Positions 21,872 to 30,525 of a DNA stretch of 35,377 bases are shown here, piece by piece. Origin of the DNA: Ruminococcus sp. GTDB lineage: Bacteria; Bacillota; Clostridia; Oscillospirales; Ruminococcaceae. Under the pieces are notes generated by a model. It searched no databases. It was not told the DNA's origin and saw nothing but the letters and a program-made list of their open reading frames with translations. Made by a program: the position numbers and the translations under genes. Position 1 is the first letter of the stretch; each line of letters begins with the position of its first letter. Location: assembly GCF_017464355.1 (NCBI RefSeq), contig NZ_JAFUAG010000008.1:1-35377 (forward strand), written 5' to 3'.

Positions 21872-24397
21872 TTGCCTATGAGTACGAAGACTACCGCAAA
21901 GAAAATAAAACTGGGCGATCTGGCGAAGAACCTGTCGCTGACTAACAATGATATCATAGAATGCCTGATGAAGCTGGACGGAGTATCCAGAAAGACCCAG
22001 GCTTCCCTCAGCACCGATGAAGTGAATTATGTGTTTGAGTATTTTACACAGAAAAATCAGGTAGAGAATTTTGACGCATATTTTGCGAATAACGTAAAGC
22101 CTGTTTCCGAGGATAAGCCCAAGGAGAGCAAGAAGGCTGAGAAGAAGCCTGAGCCCAAGGCCGAGGAGAAGAAGCCCGAACCCAAGGCAGAGGAGAAGAA
22201 GCCTGAGCCCAAGGCAGAGGAGAAGAAGCCCGAGTCCAAGGCCGAGGAAAAGAAAACTGAGCCCAAGGCCGAGGAAAAGAAGCCCGAAAAGAAGAAGGAA
22301 AAGAAAGAAGCCAAGAAGCAGGATCACGGTGTCAAGATGCAGCTGGGCGGCGGCAGTTCCTTCGGCGGCGAGAACAGCAAGGGCTACACAGTTTCCGAAA
22401 GCACCGACGACCGTTCGGGCTCCAGAAGAACTGTCGATACCCGCGGCAGCTATATCGAGCTTGACAAGTACAACGAGAAGTACGATAACATGGCTACCAG
22501 CAAGCAGGGCAACAAGAACGACAACTTCCGCAAGAAGCAGAAGATAACCCAGAAGTCCCAGCAGTACAAGAAGCAGCAGCACTCCCACAAGAAGGAGACC
22601 GAGCAGGATAAGCTGAACAGACTGGCTCTTGAAAAGGCAAGAAAGCAGCAGCTCAAGGTAATGATACCCGATGAGATCGTGGTGTCCGAGCTGGCAAGCA
22701 GACTTAAGGTAACAGCTACCGAGGTCATCAAGAAGCTCATGGGTCTCGGCGTGTTCGCATCTATCAATGAGGTGGTGGACTTTGATACCGCTTCACTGGT
22801 GGCAGAGGAACTGGGCGCTAAGGTGGAAAAGGAAGTTCACATCACTATCGAGGAAAGACTTATCGAGGACGAAGCAGATGCTCCCGAGAGCCTGGAAGAG
22901 CGCTGCCCCGTTGTAGTTGTAATGGGTCACGTCGATCACGGCAAGACCTCTATCCTTGACAGGATAAGAAACGCAAACGTAGCTGAGGGCGAGGCAGGCG
23001 GTATCACCCAGCACATCGGTGCATACCAGGTGACACGAAACGGCCAGAAGATAACCTTCCTGGATACCCCCGGCCACGAGGCTTTCACCTCCATGAGAGC
23101 AAGAGGTGCGAACATAACAGATATAGCTATACTTGTCGTTGCGGCTGATGACGGTATCATGCCCCAGACAGTAGAGTCCATCAACCATGCAAAGGCAGCG
23201 GGCGTTTCCGTTATCGTTGCAATAAATAAAATGGATAAAGAGGGCGCTGACCCCGACAGAGTAAAGCAGCAGCTGACCGAGCATGAGCTGGTAGTTGAAG
23301 AGTGGGGCGGCGACGTTATAGCTGTGCCCGTATCTGCAAAGACAGGCATGGGTATAGATGAACTGCTGGAGAACGTGCTGCTGGTGGCTGAGGTCAAGGA
23401 GCTGAAGGCTAATCCTCACAGGCTGGCCAAGGGTGCTGTCATCGAGGCAAGACTTGACAAGGGCAAGGGTCCTGTGGCTACACTGCTGGTACAGAACGGT
23501 ACCCTCCATGCAGGCGATGTCATCATCGCAGGTACCTCCGTGGGCAGGATAAGGACTATGACCGACTACCGCGGCAGACCTATCACCGAGGCAGGCCCCT
23601 CTACACCTGTAGAGATAACAGGTCTTGGCGAGGTGCCTACCGCAGGCGAGACCTTCAATGCGGTAGAGGACGAGAAGCTGGCAAGAGAACTGGTCGAGCA
23701 GCGTAAGCACGAGGCTAAGGAAGACGAGTTCAAGAAGTTCCAGAAGGTTACACTGGATAACCTGTTCTCTCAGATATCCGAGGGCGAGATGAAGGAACTG
23801 CCTATCATAGTAAAGGCAGACGTTCAGGGCTCTGTGGAAGCAGTGCGTCAGTCGCTGGAAAAGATATCCAACGAGGAAGTAAGAGTAAGAGTTATACACG
23901 GTGCAGTAGGTGCGGTAAACGAGAGCGACGTTATGCTGGCTAACGCATCGAATGCCATAATTGTAGGCTTCAATGTAAGACCCGACCCTGTGGCTAAGGC
24001 AAATGCCGAGCAGGACGGCGTTGAGATCAGGCTGTATCGTATAATCTACGATGCTATCGAGGAGATCACCGACGCTATGAAGGGTATGCTGGCGCCTAAG
24101 TTCCGTGAGGTAGAAACTGCAAGAGTCGAGGTAAGACAGGTCTACAAGATAAGCTCTGTAGGTACCGTTGCAGGCTGCTACGTGCTGGACGGCAAGATCG
24201 GCAGGAACGACCTCATCAGAGTTGTCCGTGACGGTATCATCGTGGCTGACGACAAGATGAGCTCCCTGAAGAGATTCAAGGACGATGCCAAGGAAGTTGC
24301 TGAGGGCTACGAGTGCGGTATCACCCTTGAAAAGTTCTCCGACATCAAGGAGGGCGACATCTTCGAGGGCTATATCATGGAAGAATACCGTGAATGA
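21872..24397 (+). CDS. infB: Translation initiation factor IF-2
   Basis: 841 residues. The N-terminal helical domain ([20 protein letters not shown]) is followed by a lysine/glutamate/proline repeat (about 90-145), a linker, a second IF2 N-domain ([19 protein letters not shown]) and the GTPase with G1 GHVDHGKT (352-359), G3 DTPGHE, G4 NKMD and G5 SAK. The beta-barrel and initiator-tRNA-binding C-domains complete it. IF-2 places fMet-tRNA on the 30S subunit. The start is probably the TTG at 21872, since AAGGAGG (21858-21864) is 7 nt away; the ATG two codons later is less well spaced. It shows normal length and no damage. rbfA follows after an unusual 217-nt gap. Confidence 0.97.
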   Translation: MPMSTKTTAKKIKLGDLAKNLSLTNNDIIECLMKLDGVSRKTQASLSTDEVNYVFEYFTQKNQVENFDAYFANNVKPVSEDKPKESKKAEKKPEPKAEEKKPEPKAEEKKPEPKAEEKKPESKAEEKKTEPKAEEKKPEKKKEKKEAKKQDHGVKMQLGGGSSFGGENSKGYTVSESTDDRSGSRRTVDTRGSYIELDKYNEKYDNMATSKQGNKNDNFRKKQKITQKSQQYKKQQHSHKKETEQDKLNRLALEKARKQQLKVMIPDEIVVSELASRLKVTATEVIKKLMGLGVFASINEVVDFDTASLVAEELGAKVEKEVHITIEERLIEDEADAPESLEERCPVVVVMGHVDHGKTSILDRIRNANVAEGEAGGITQHIGAYQVTRNGQKITFLDTPGHEAFTSMRARGANITDIAILVVAADDGIMPQTVESINHAKAAGVSVIVAINKMDKEGADPDRVKQQLTEHELVVEEWGGDVIAVPVSAKTGMGIDELLENVLLVAEVKELKANPHRLAKGAVIEARLDKGKGPVATLLVQNGTLHAGDVIIAGTSVGRIRTMTDYRGRPITEAGPSTPVEITGLGEVPTAGETFNAVEDEKLARELVEQRKHEAKEDEFKKFQKVTLDNLFSQISEGEMKELPIIVKADVQGSVEAVRQSLEKISNEEVRVRVIHGAVGAVNESDVMLANASNAIIVGFNVRPDPVAKANAEQDGVEIRLYRIIYDAIEEITDAMKGMLAPKFREVETARVEVRQVYKISSVGTVAGCYVLDGKIGRNDLIRVVRDGIIVADDKMSSLKRFKDDAKEVAEGYECGITLEKFSDIKEGDIFEGYIMEEYRE
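22139..22291. repeat. 27-bp tandem repeat in infB encoding EEKKPEPKA
   Basis: About six consecutive units (first shortened, last incomplete) encode the nonapeptide EEKKPEPKA, forming a highly charged flexible linker between the N-terminal domains of IF-2. Units differ mainly at wobble positions. Copy number probably varies between strains. Confidence 0.9.
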
Positions 24398-24614
24398 TAA
24401 TTCATAATTGTTGACATGGGCGTATGGGGCTCTCCCTCATTAGTATAGAATGGCAAACAGCCGAAGCTTTTGAGCCCTTGACCGCAGCGAGTTGAGCGAG
24501 GAACGAGCGAAATGAGCGAAGTGTCAAGCTGCAACGGCGAAAAAGTTCGGCGTGGGGGCAAACGTCAGCAAAGCTGCCGAGAGGCCTTGCCCCCATTTAA
24601 GATAGGAGTGAAAA
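24398..24614. repeat. Structured intergenic element between infB and rbfA
   Basis: This gap breaks an otherwise tight operon. It contains nested inverted repeats: GCCGAA (24460-24465) with TTCGGC (24546-24551), CTTGAC (24477-24482) with GTCAAG (24523-24528), and TGGGGGCAA (24553-24561) with TTGCCCCCA (24587-24595). GAGCGA occurs three times (24494, 24505, 24514). No start-supported gene is seen. It looks like an inserted palindromic interspersed repeat; the last stem, followed by TTTAAG, could also act as a weak terminator. Confidence 0.6.
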
Positions 24615-25031
24615 ATGGCTTCACATAAGGCAGGACGTATGTCCGAAGATATAAGAAGGATAATTTCGGGGAAAATGGCAGACCTGAAAGACCCCAGGAT
24701 AAACGGCGGCGAGTTCCTGACAGTGGTGCGCTGCGACGTGGCCAGGGACGGGTCTTTCTGCAGGGTGTATATCTCCAGCTTCAAAGGTCTGGAGGAGGCC
24801 GGGCGGGCTGTCAAAGGCTTTGAGTCCGCCACAGGGTATCTCAAAAGGGAGATATCCAATGTGCTGGGTCTTAAAAAGTGCCCCGAACTGAAATTCGTGG
24901 CAGATGATTCTATAGAGCATTCTGCCGCTATAACAAAGAAACTCCGTGAACTGGTAAAGGACGAACGTCCCGAAGATGAAGAGGAAGCGGAGGACAAGAA
25001 CACCGAGGACGCAGAGGACAGCGAGGACTGA
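24615..25031 (+). CDS. rbfA: Ribosome-binding factor A
   Basis: 138 residues. RbfA is a KH-fold protein needed for late 30S maturation and cold adaptation. Seen here are the opening KAGRMSEDIRRIISGKMADL, DPRINGGEFLTVVRCDVARD and the later LKKCPELKFVADDSIEHS, all family patterns. An acidic tail of about 20 residues (EDEEEAEDKNTEDAEDSED) is an extension beyond the core. The ATG has ATAGGAGTG about 7 nt upstream. Unlike the usual close spacing, it is separated from infB by a repeat-rich gap. nrnA follows 19 nt downstream. Confidence 0.94.
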   Translation: MASHKAGRMSEDIRRIISGKMADLKDPRINGGEFLTVVRCDVARDGSFCRVYISSFKGLEEAGRAVKGFESATGYLKREISNVLGLKKCPELKFVADDSIEHSAAITKKLRELVKDERPEDEEEAEDKNTEDAEDSED

Positions 25032-25050
25032 CCCGTAGAAAGGATCACTC

Positions 25051-26001
25051 ATGGAATACAGTGAGATCATAGATATTTTTGAGAAGCATGACAAGTTCCT
25101 GATACTGACCCATAAAAGCCCCGACGGGGATACACTGGGCAGCGGCTTCGGGCTTTGCTATTTCCTGAGGGATATGGGCAAGCTGGCAAACGTGGTCAAC
25201 TCTGACGGTTTTCCCGACAGATATGATTTCATGTACGTTGATTACGCACCTCAGGATTTCGAGCCTGAGTACGTTATAGCAGTTGATATAGCAGACCCAA
25301 GCCTTATAGGCAGCGGCCTTGCAAAGTATCAGGAGGCTGGTACTGTTGATCTTTGTATCGACCACCATTTTTCCAATAAGAATTTCGCTGTGCTATCTCA
25401 CGTCGAGGGAGATACAGCTGCGGCTGCACAGATACTTTATGCTATCTTCAAGCAGTCGGGCAGAAAGATCAGCGATATCATCGCAAAATGTCTGTATACG
25501 GGCATAGCTACCGACACAGGCTGCTTCAAGTATGAGAACACCACTCCCGAGACCCACCTTGCTGCGGCAGAACTTATGGCTTACGACATAGACTTTGCCA
25601 ACGTCAACAGGAAGATGTTCGATGTAAAGAGCAAGGGCAGGATAAAGATCGAGCAGATCGTCACGGGGCGCATGGAATATCATATACAGGATAAGTGCGC
25701 GATGATCACTATTACCACCGAGCTTATGGAAAGCTGCGGGGTAGATCAGGCAGAATTTGAAGGACTGGCTTCCATACCGCTTTCGGCGGAGGGAGTAGTC
25801 CTGGGTATAACTGTAAAGCAGAGGCATGAGAATGTTTTCAAGATATCGGTGCGCACCACCGATGAGATGGACGCTTCGGCCTTCTGCAATTATTTTGGCG
25901 GCGGCGGACATATCCGTGCAGCGGGCTGCGAGCTAAAGGGCACGCTGGAGGAGGTCAGGGCTAAGCTGCTGGAAAGGGCTGAAAAGGTGCTTCTGGCATG
26001 A
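25051..26001 (+). CDS. nrnA: DHH-family phosphoesterase, NrnA-like (nanoRNase / pAp phosphatase)
   Basis: 316 residues. The DHH domain shows LTHKSPDGDTLGSG (manganese ligands), AVDIADPS, the DHH motif in LCIDHHFSNKNFA and a later GIATDTGCFKYENTTPET. The DHHA1 domain closes with FGGGGHIRAAGCELKG. Members degrade very short RNAs and 3'-phosphoadenosine 5'-phosphate; related enzymes hydrolyse cyclic dinucleotides, so substrate preference is not certain, which matters because this window also encodes a cyclic di-GMP synthase. Position between rbfA and truB is the usual one for NrnA in Firmicutes. Ribosome binding site AGAAAGGATC is present. Overlaps truB by 4 nt. Confidence 0.9.
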   Translation: MEYSEIIDIFEKHDKFLILTHKSPDGDTLGSGFGLCYFLRDMGKLANVVNSDGFPDRYDFMYVDYAPQDFEPEYVIAVDIADPSLIGSGLAKYQEAGTVDLCIDHHFSNKNFAVLSHVEGDTAAAAQILYAIFKQSGRKISDIIAKCLYTGIATDTGCFKYENTTPETHLAAAELMAYDIDFANVNRKMFDVKSKGRIKIEQIVTGRMEYHIQDKCAMITITTELMESCGVDQAEFEGLASIPLSAEGVVLGITVKQRHENVFKISVRTTDEMDASAFCNYFGGGGHIRAAGCELKGTLEEVRAKLLERAEKVLLA

Positions 26002-26906
26002 TGGATAATGAGGAGATCAGCGGAGTTATAGCTGTGTACAAGCCTAAGGGCTGGACTTCTTTTGATGTGGTGGCAAAGCTGCGGGGGATACTTCGCGTCC
26101 GCAGGATAGGCCACGGAGGGACCCTTGACCCCATGGCGGAGGGCGTGCTGCCCGTGTTCGTGGGCAAGGCTACCAAAGCCTGCGATATACTGCCCGATGT
26201 GCGCAAGGGCTACTACGCAGGATTTAGACTGGGTCTGGAAACAGACACCCAGGATATAACAGGCGAGGTGCTGAGAGAAAGCAGCGCAGATGTTACCAAA
26301 GACCAGCTGAGGGAGGCTGTGAGCCACTATGTTGGCGAGATAATGCAGGTGCCCCCCATGTATTCAGCTGTAAAGGTGGACGGCAAAAAGCTTTATGAAC
26401 TGGCGCGGGAAGGCAAGACCATTGAACGTCAGGCAAGAACCGTCAGGGTGCAGAAGATAACTATCTTCGATTACGATGAGCCTTCAAGAACTGGACACCT
26501 GAAAATACTCTGCGAAAAGGGCACCTATGTGCGCACTATCATACATGATATGGGCAGAGAACTGGGCTGCGGCGGGGTCATGACCTCGCTGGTGCGCAAT
26601 TATTCTGCGGGCATAGGTGTTTCGGAATGTATGCGTATAGAGGAGATACAGGGCAGGTTCTTCAGCGAAGGCTATGAGGGCGTGCTTATGGATCTGGACA
26701 GGTGCTTCGAGGTGTACAAGCCCCTGAAATTCGATGAGAATGTAACAGGGCTATATAAAAACGGGGTGAAGCTGAGACCCGAACAGGTGTCGGTGGAGCC
26801 TGACAGCGAGGAGACTTACCGTGTTTACGGTTATGACGGTGAGTTCCTGGGCATAGGCAAAATGATCGGCGGAGAGTTCCGCAGTGTAAAGAATTTTTTC
26901 ACATGA
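25998..26906 (+). CDS. truB: tRNA pseudouridine-55 synthase
   Basis: 302 residues. The enzyme converts U55 in the T-loop of tRNAs to pseudouridine. Visible are GVIAVYKPKGWTSFDVVAKL, the catalytic segment GHGGTLDPMAEGVLP with its aspartate, VPPMYSAVKVDGKKLYELAREG, and the RNA-contacting CEKGTYVRTIIHDMG. A C-terminal PUA-like part follows. The first of two adjacent ATGs (25998, 26001) overlaps the nrnA stop as ATGA, so translation is coupled. ribF follows after 18 nt. Confidence 0.96.
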   Translation: MMDNEEISGVIAVYKPKGWTSFDVVAKLRGILRVRRIGHGGTLDPMAEGVLPVFVGKATKACDILPDVRKGYYAGFRLGLETDTQDITGEVLRESSADVTKDQLREAVSHYVGEIMQVPPMYSAVKVDGKKLYELAREGKTIERQARTVRVQKITIFDYDEPSRTGHLKILCEKGTYVRTIIHDMGRELGCGGVMTSLVRNYSAGIGVSECMRIEEIQGRFFSEGYEGVLMDLDRCFEVYKPLKFDENVTGLYKNGVKLRPEQVSVEPDSEETYRVYGYDGEFLGIGKMIGGEFRSVKNFFT

Positions 26907-26924
26907 TCAGAGGAATGACTTGAA

Positions 26925-27851
26925 TTGATCGAGATAACAAAGGGCTATGAGCCCGATAAGGGTACGGTCTGTGCGCTGGGACTTTTTGATGGGGTCCACC
27001 GCGGGCACAGGCTGGTCATAAGCACGGCAGTGTCTCTGGCGCAGGAGCTTGGGGCGAGGTCGGCGGTGTTCACCTTCAGGACGGATACCGTGACCTCCAA
27101 GGGCCATGACGGCAGGATAGAAATGATACTGACCGATGAGGAAAAGCGCAGACACTTCGAGGATATGGGTGTTGAACTGCTGTACTCACCGAATTTCAGG
27201 GAGCTTAAGGATATGACCGCAGAACAGTTTGTGCGGGATATACTGGTGGGTCTGCTGAAATGCAGGGCAGTGGTCTGCGGGAGCGATTTCCGCTTCGGCA
27301 AGGGCGCTGAGGGCGACTGCGACACGCTGTCGCTGTACGGCAGGATATACGGAGTAGATGTGCATATCTGCGACAAGCTGAGCTATAAGGGGGAGGAGGT
27401 AAGCTCCACCGCCATACGCGAAAGCATAAGAACAGGCAGGATAGAAAAGGCCAATGAGCTTCTTGGGTATATCTTCGGGCTGAGGCTCAGGGTAGAGCAT
27501 GGACGGGAACTGGGGCGCACCTGGAATTTCCCGACTATAAACCAGACTATCCCCCCGGGACAGATAATGCCTAAATTCGGGGTGTATGCCACCAGGGTGC
27601 AGATAGGCAGCGAGGAAAAGTTCGGGGTGACGAACATAGGCGTAAAGCCCACACTGAAAGCCCACGATGCACCGCTGGCAGAGACCTACATACTTGATTT
27701 CGACGGAGACCTGTACGGGCAGGAGATAGAGATAATGCTGGATAAGTTCATAAGGCCTGAAAAAGGCTTTGACAGCATTGATGACCTGCGGGCGCAGATC
27801 GCTAAGGATACCGCCAAGGTGCGGAGATTTTACGGAGTTGACGAGGAATGA
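26925..27851 (+). CDS. ribF: Bifunctional riboflavin kinase / FAD synthetase
   Basis: 308 residues. The N-terminal nucleotidyltransferase domain has ALGLFDGVHRGHRLVI, CGSDFRFGKGAEGD and VSSTAIRESIRTGRIEKAN. The C-terminal kinase domain (about 185-305) has GRTWNFPTINQ, KFGVYATRV and GVTNIGVKPT. It makes FMN and FAD from riboflavin. The start is a TTG at 26925 with AGAGGAAT about 10 nt upstream; no ATG fits the conserved start of the domain. It follows truB as in most Firmicutes and overlaps the lipoprotein gene by 4 nt. Confidence 0.95.
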   Translation: MIEITKGYEPDKGTVCALGLFDGVHRGHRLVISTAVSLAQELGARSAVFTFRTDTVTSKGHDGRIEMILTDEEKRRHFEDMGVELLYSPNFRELKDMTAEQFVRDILVGLLKCRAVVCGSDFRFGKGAEGDCDTLSLYGRIYGVDVHICDKLSYKGEEVSSTAIRESIRTGRIEKANELLGYIFGLRLRVEHGRELGRTWNFPTINQTIPPGQIMPKFGVYATRVQIGSEEKFGVTNIGVKPTLKAHDAPLAETYILDFDGDLYGQEIEIMLDKFIRPEKGFDSIDDLRAQIAKDTAKVRRFYGVDEE

Positions 27852-28666
27852 AAAAGGCTATTTGCGCAGTGCTGGCTGCAGCGCTGATGCTTTGCAGCTG
27901 CGGCAGCAGTGCCCCCGACCCCCTGAAAGACCATAAGGACTTCTGGGATTATACCTTTGACGGTGAGTACACCATAAAAGAGGTCCCCGAGGAGAGCAGC
28001 GATATCGAAAAGGTATGGAATGTGGGATTTACAGACCTTAAGGGCGAAAAGCAGACTGAACAGCTGAAAATGACCGTTGTAAAGGGCGATGATGAACTGG
28101 CCGCACGGGAATGCAGCTGGGCGGTGCTGAAATTCATAGTTGACAGGCAGAACGATGCGGTCAACGATGAACTCTACGAAAAGCTGCTGAGCAAGCATTT
28201 TGAATGCACAAGGTCTGAGGATGATCCCCGCGTATACACAGGCGAAGGCCTGAGGATAGAAGTTGCACAGGATATGTGCGACCTCTACGGCGCTGAGGAC
28301 AGCATAGTGCAGGCAGACCTTGACCCTGATGAGAACGGCATATACTACAACGGCACCAGCCTGAAAAACTGGGCGGCCAGAAAGGTCAACGGCCTGACGG
28401 TAAACATCTATATAGATGACAGCACACAGGCCGATGACTATATGAACAGGCTGACAGAGTTCGGGGGCGAGTATACAGAATATACCGTGAACCCCCAGAA
28501 CTACTGCTTCGCACTGTTTGCCCCCGATGTCAGCGGGAATGTCATGCCCGTGGCGGCAGGGTGCAGGGTGCTTGGTGAAGATACCGATGCCATGCAGTAC
28601 AGCGCCCGCTACATCATGGAGAAGCTGGGCAGGAACGTTGATGACGTTTATGATGTGCAGAAGTAG
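27848..28666 (+). CDS. Predicted lipoprotein of unknown function
   Basis: 272 residues. A lipoprotein signal peptide (MKKAICAVLAAALMLCSCG) ends in a lipobox LCSC, so the mature protein should be anchored outside the membrane by a diacylglycerol cysteine. The rest is soluble, acidic and mixed alpha/beta, with no motif I recognise. The start overlaps the ribF stop as ATGA, so it is cotranscribed with ribF at least in part, yet no functional link is evident. It ends the operon; a new promoter region follows before the ABC cluster. Confidence 0.8.
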   Translation: MKKAICAVLAAALMLCSCGSSAPDPLKDHKDFWDYTFDGEYTIKEVPEESSDIEKVWNVGFTDLKGEKQTEQLKMTVVKGDDELAARECSWAVLKFIVDRQNDAVNDELYEKLLSKHFECTRSEDDPRVYTGEGLRIEVAQDMCDLYGAEDSIVQADLDPDENGIYYNGTSLKNWAARKVNGLTVNIYIDDSTQADDYMNRLTEFGGEYTEYTVNPQNYCFALFAPDVSGNVMPVAAGCRVLGEDTDAMQYSARYIMEKLGRNVDDVYDVQK

Positions 28667-28701
28667 GGCACTTGATAAAAGACCCGCTTTTTCCCGCAAT
28701 C

Positions 28702-28731
28702 TTCACAGCAATTACACAGTGACGGTGTAAT
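28702..28731 (+). promoter_or_regulatory. Candidate promoter with overlapping operator before the ABC cluster
   Basis: TTCACA (28702-28707), an 18-nt spacer and TGTAAT (28726-28731) form a moderate promoter. ATTACAC (28711-28717) and GTGTAAT (28725-28731) are perfect inverted repeats 7 nt apart and overlap the spacer and -10 box, a good location for repressor binding. No regulator gene is adjacent. Confidence 0.45.
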
Positions 28732-28801
28732 ATATTCCCCGGTATGGTTATTTAACTCAGACGGGTGAATAATTCTGATTTTCCATTGGGAGGAAAATAA
28801 A

Positions 28802-29776
28802 TTGATAGAGGTAGTTAATTTATCAAAACATTACGGCGACAAAAAAGCCGTGAACAACATCTCCTTCAAGGCAGAGGACGGCGAGGTGCTGGGGTTCCTG
28901 GGGCCTAACGGCGCAGGCAAATCCACCACCATGAATATCCTTACGGGGTATATATCATGTACCTCGGGCAAGGCGCTGATAGACGGCGTCGATATACTGG
29001 AGGAGCCTGTCAAGGCAAAGAAGAACATCGGCTATCTCCCCGAGATACCGCCCCTTTACCTTGATATGACTGTAAAGGAGTATCTGTATTTCATCTATGA
29101 CCTGAAAAAGTGCAAGCTGCCCAAGATATCCCATTTGCAGGACGTTTGCAGCCTGGTCAAGATAGACCACGTTTACAACAGGCTCATAAAGAACCTTTCA
29201 AAGGGCTACAAACAGCGTGTGGGTCTGGCGCAGGCACTGGTGGGCAACCCCAAGGTGCTTATACTGGACGAGCCTACCGTAGGCCTTGACCCCAAGCAGA
29301 TAATCGAGATAAGAACGCTTATCAGGAAGCTGGGCAAGAACCACACTGTCATACTTTCATCTCATATCCTGTCAGAGGTGCAGGCTGTCTGCGACCGCAT
29401 AGTTGTCATCAACGAGGGCAGGGTAGTGGCCAACGACACCGAGGAGAACCTGTCCCATAAGCTGACAGGGGATAACAAGTTCATATGCAGGATAGACGGC
29501 AAGAAGGATAACGTTATGCGCTATCTGCAAAAGATAGAGGGTGTTGACAAGGTCTACTGCGATGCAGAGCATAAGGACAACATCTGCGATTACCGCATTG
29601 AGGCCAGAGAGGGCTGCGAGATACGCTACGACCTCTTCAAACTCATGGCGGAGAACGGCTTCACTATCCTTGAGCTTAAGAGTGCTGAGATGAATCTTGA
29701 GGATATATTCCTCAGACTTACCATGGGCGAGCAGGTACCCGTCCTTGACAATGAAGATGAGGAGGCGGATAACTGA
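28802..29776 (+). CDS. ABC transporter ATPase of the GldA type
   Basis: 324 residues. Walker A GPNGAGKS (34-41), Q-loop region IGYLPEIPPLY, signature LSKGYKQR (132-139, the variant seen in GldA/Nos-type exporters), Walker B VLILDEPT (152-159) and switch ILSSHILSE. A C-terminal extension (about 225-324) of unknown role ends in an acidic tail. With the permease and GldG-like genes that follow it forms an ABC-2 exporter; in Bacteroidetes the relatives are needed for gliding, but in Clostridia the substrate is unknown. The start is a TTG with GGGAGGAAAA upstream. It overlaps the permease ATG by 1 nt. Confidence 0.92.
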   Translation: MIEVVNLSKHYGDKKAVNNISFKAEDGEVLGFLGPNGAGKSTTMNILTGYISCTSGKALIDGVDILEEPVKAKKNIGYLPEIPPLYLDMTVKEYLYFIYDLKKCKLPKISHLQDVCSLVKIDHVYNRLIKNLSKGYKQRVGLAQALVGNPKVLILDEPTVGLDPKQIIEIRTLIRKLGKNHTVILSSHILSEVQAVCDRIVVINEGRVVANDTEENLSHKLTGDNKFICRIDGKKDNVMRYLQKIEGVDKVYCDAEHKDNICDYRIEAREGCEIRYDLFKLMAENGFTILELKSAEMNLEDIFLRLTMGEQVPVLDNEDEEADN

Positions 29777-30513
29777 TGGGCGCTGTTTTCAGACGTGAGG
29801 TGAGGAGCTATTTTACCTCGCCTATCGGATATATATTTATTGCGGCGTTCTTCGCCTATGCAGGCATAATGTTCTCAGCGGACAGCCTGAGCAGCGGCTA
29901 TACCAAGCTTGACAGCCTGTTCTATTCGCTGCTGACCATAATCATAGTTCTTATACCCATACTTACCATGCGTACCATTGCAGATGAAAAGCGCACCCGT
30001 ACCGACCAGTGCCTGCTGACAGCACCTGTCAGCCTGGGGGGCATAGTTGCGGGCAAGTTCTTTGCAGCTTTCCTGGTGTACGCTGTGGGCGTTTCCATAA
30101 CAGCTGTAATGGCTATAGTAGTATCTGTCTACGGCGACCCTGACTGGAACGTGGTGGTGGGCAACATAGTGGCTCTGCTGCTGCTGGGCGGTGCTTTCAT
30201 CGCCATTGGCATATTCTGTTCCTCCTTCACCGAAAACCAGGTGGTGGCAGCGGTCATCAGCTTTATCGTGCTGATAGCTGTATCCTTCCTTTCGGTCATA
30301 GGAAGTCTTCTTCCCGCACTGGAGGAGGGCCACTGGTACACCAAGGCTGTTGAGGGCGTAAGATCGGCCCTTGAACAGTTATCCTTCGCAGAGAGATATT
30401 TTGATTTCACCTACGGTATATTCAATTTCTCGAACGTAGTATTTTTCATCAGCGCTATCGTGGCTTTCCTGTTCCTGACAGTGAGAGTGCTTGAAAAGCG
30501 CCGCTGGAGCTAG
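29776..30513 (+). CDS. ABC-2 type permease, GldF-like
   Basis: 245 residues with about six membrane segments. The opening FRREVRSYFTSPIGYIFIA is typical of GldF-type permeases (a Y-F-x-S-P-I-G-Y element before helix 1). The segment MRTIADEKRTRTDQCLLTAPV is the coupling region conserved in ABC-2 exporters of this group. It should form the transmembrane pore for the ATPase encoded just upstream. The next gene begins 12 nt downstream with its ribosome binding site overlapping the stop region. Confidence 0.9.
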   Translation: MGAVFRREVRSYFTSPIGYIFIAAFFAYAGIMFSADSLSSGYTKLDSLFYSLLTIIIVLIPILTMRTIADEKRTRTDQCLLTAPVSLGGIVAGKFFAAFLVYAVGVSITAVMAIVVSVYGDPDWNVVVGNIVALLLLGGAFIAIGIFCSSFTENQVVAAVISFIVLIAVSFLSVIGSLLPALEEGHWYTKAVEGVRSALEQLSFAERYFDFTYGIFNFSNVVFFISAIVAFLFLTVRVLEKRRWS

Positions 30514-30525
30514 GAGGTGTCACAG

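Noticed and set aside
22139-22291. Regularly spaced repeats that could suggest a CRISPR array
   Set aside because: The units are contiguous 27-mers in the infB reading frame and encode a peptide repeat, with no spacers and no cas genes nearby.
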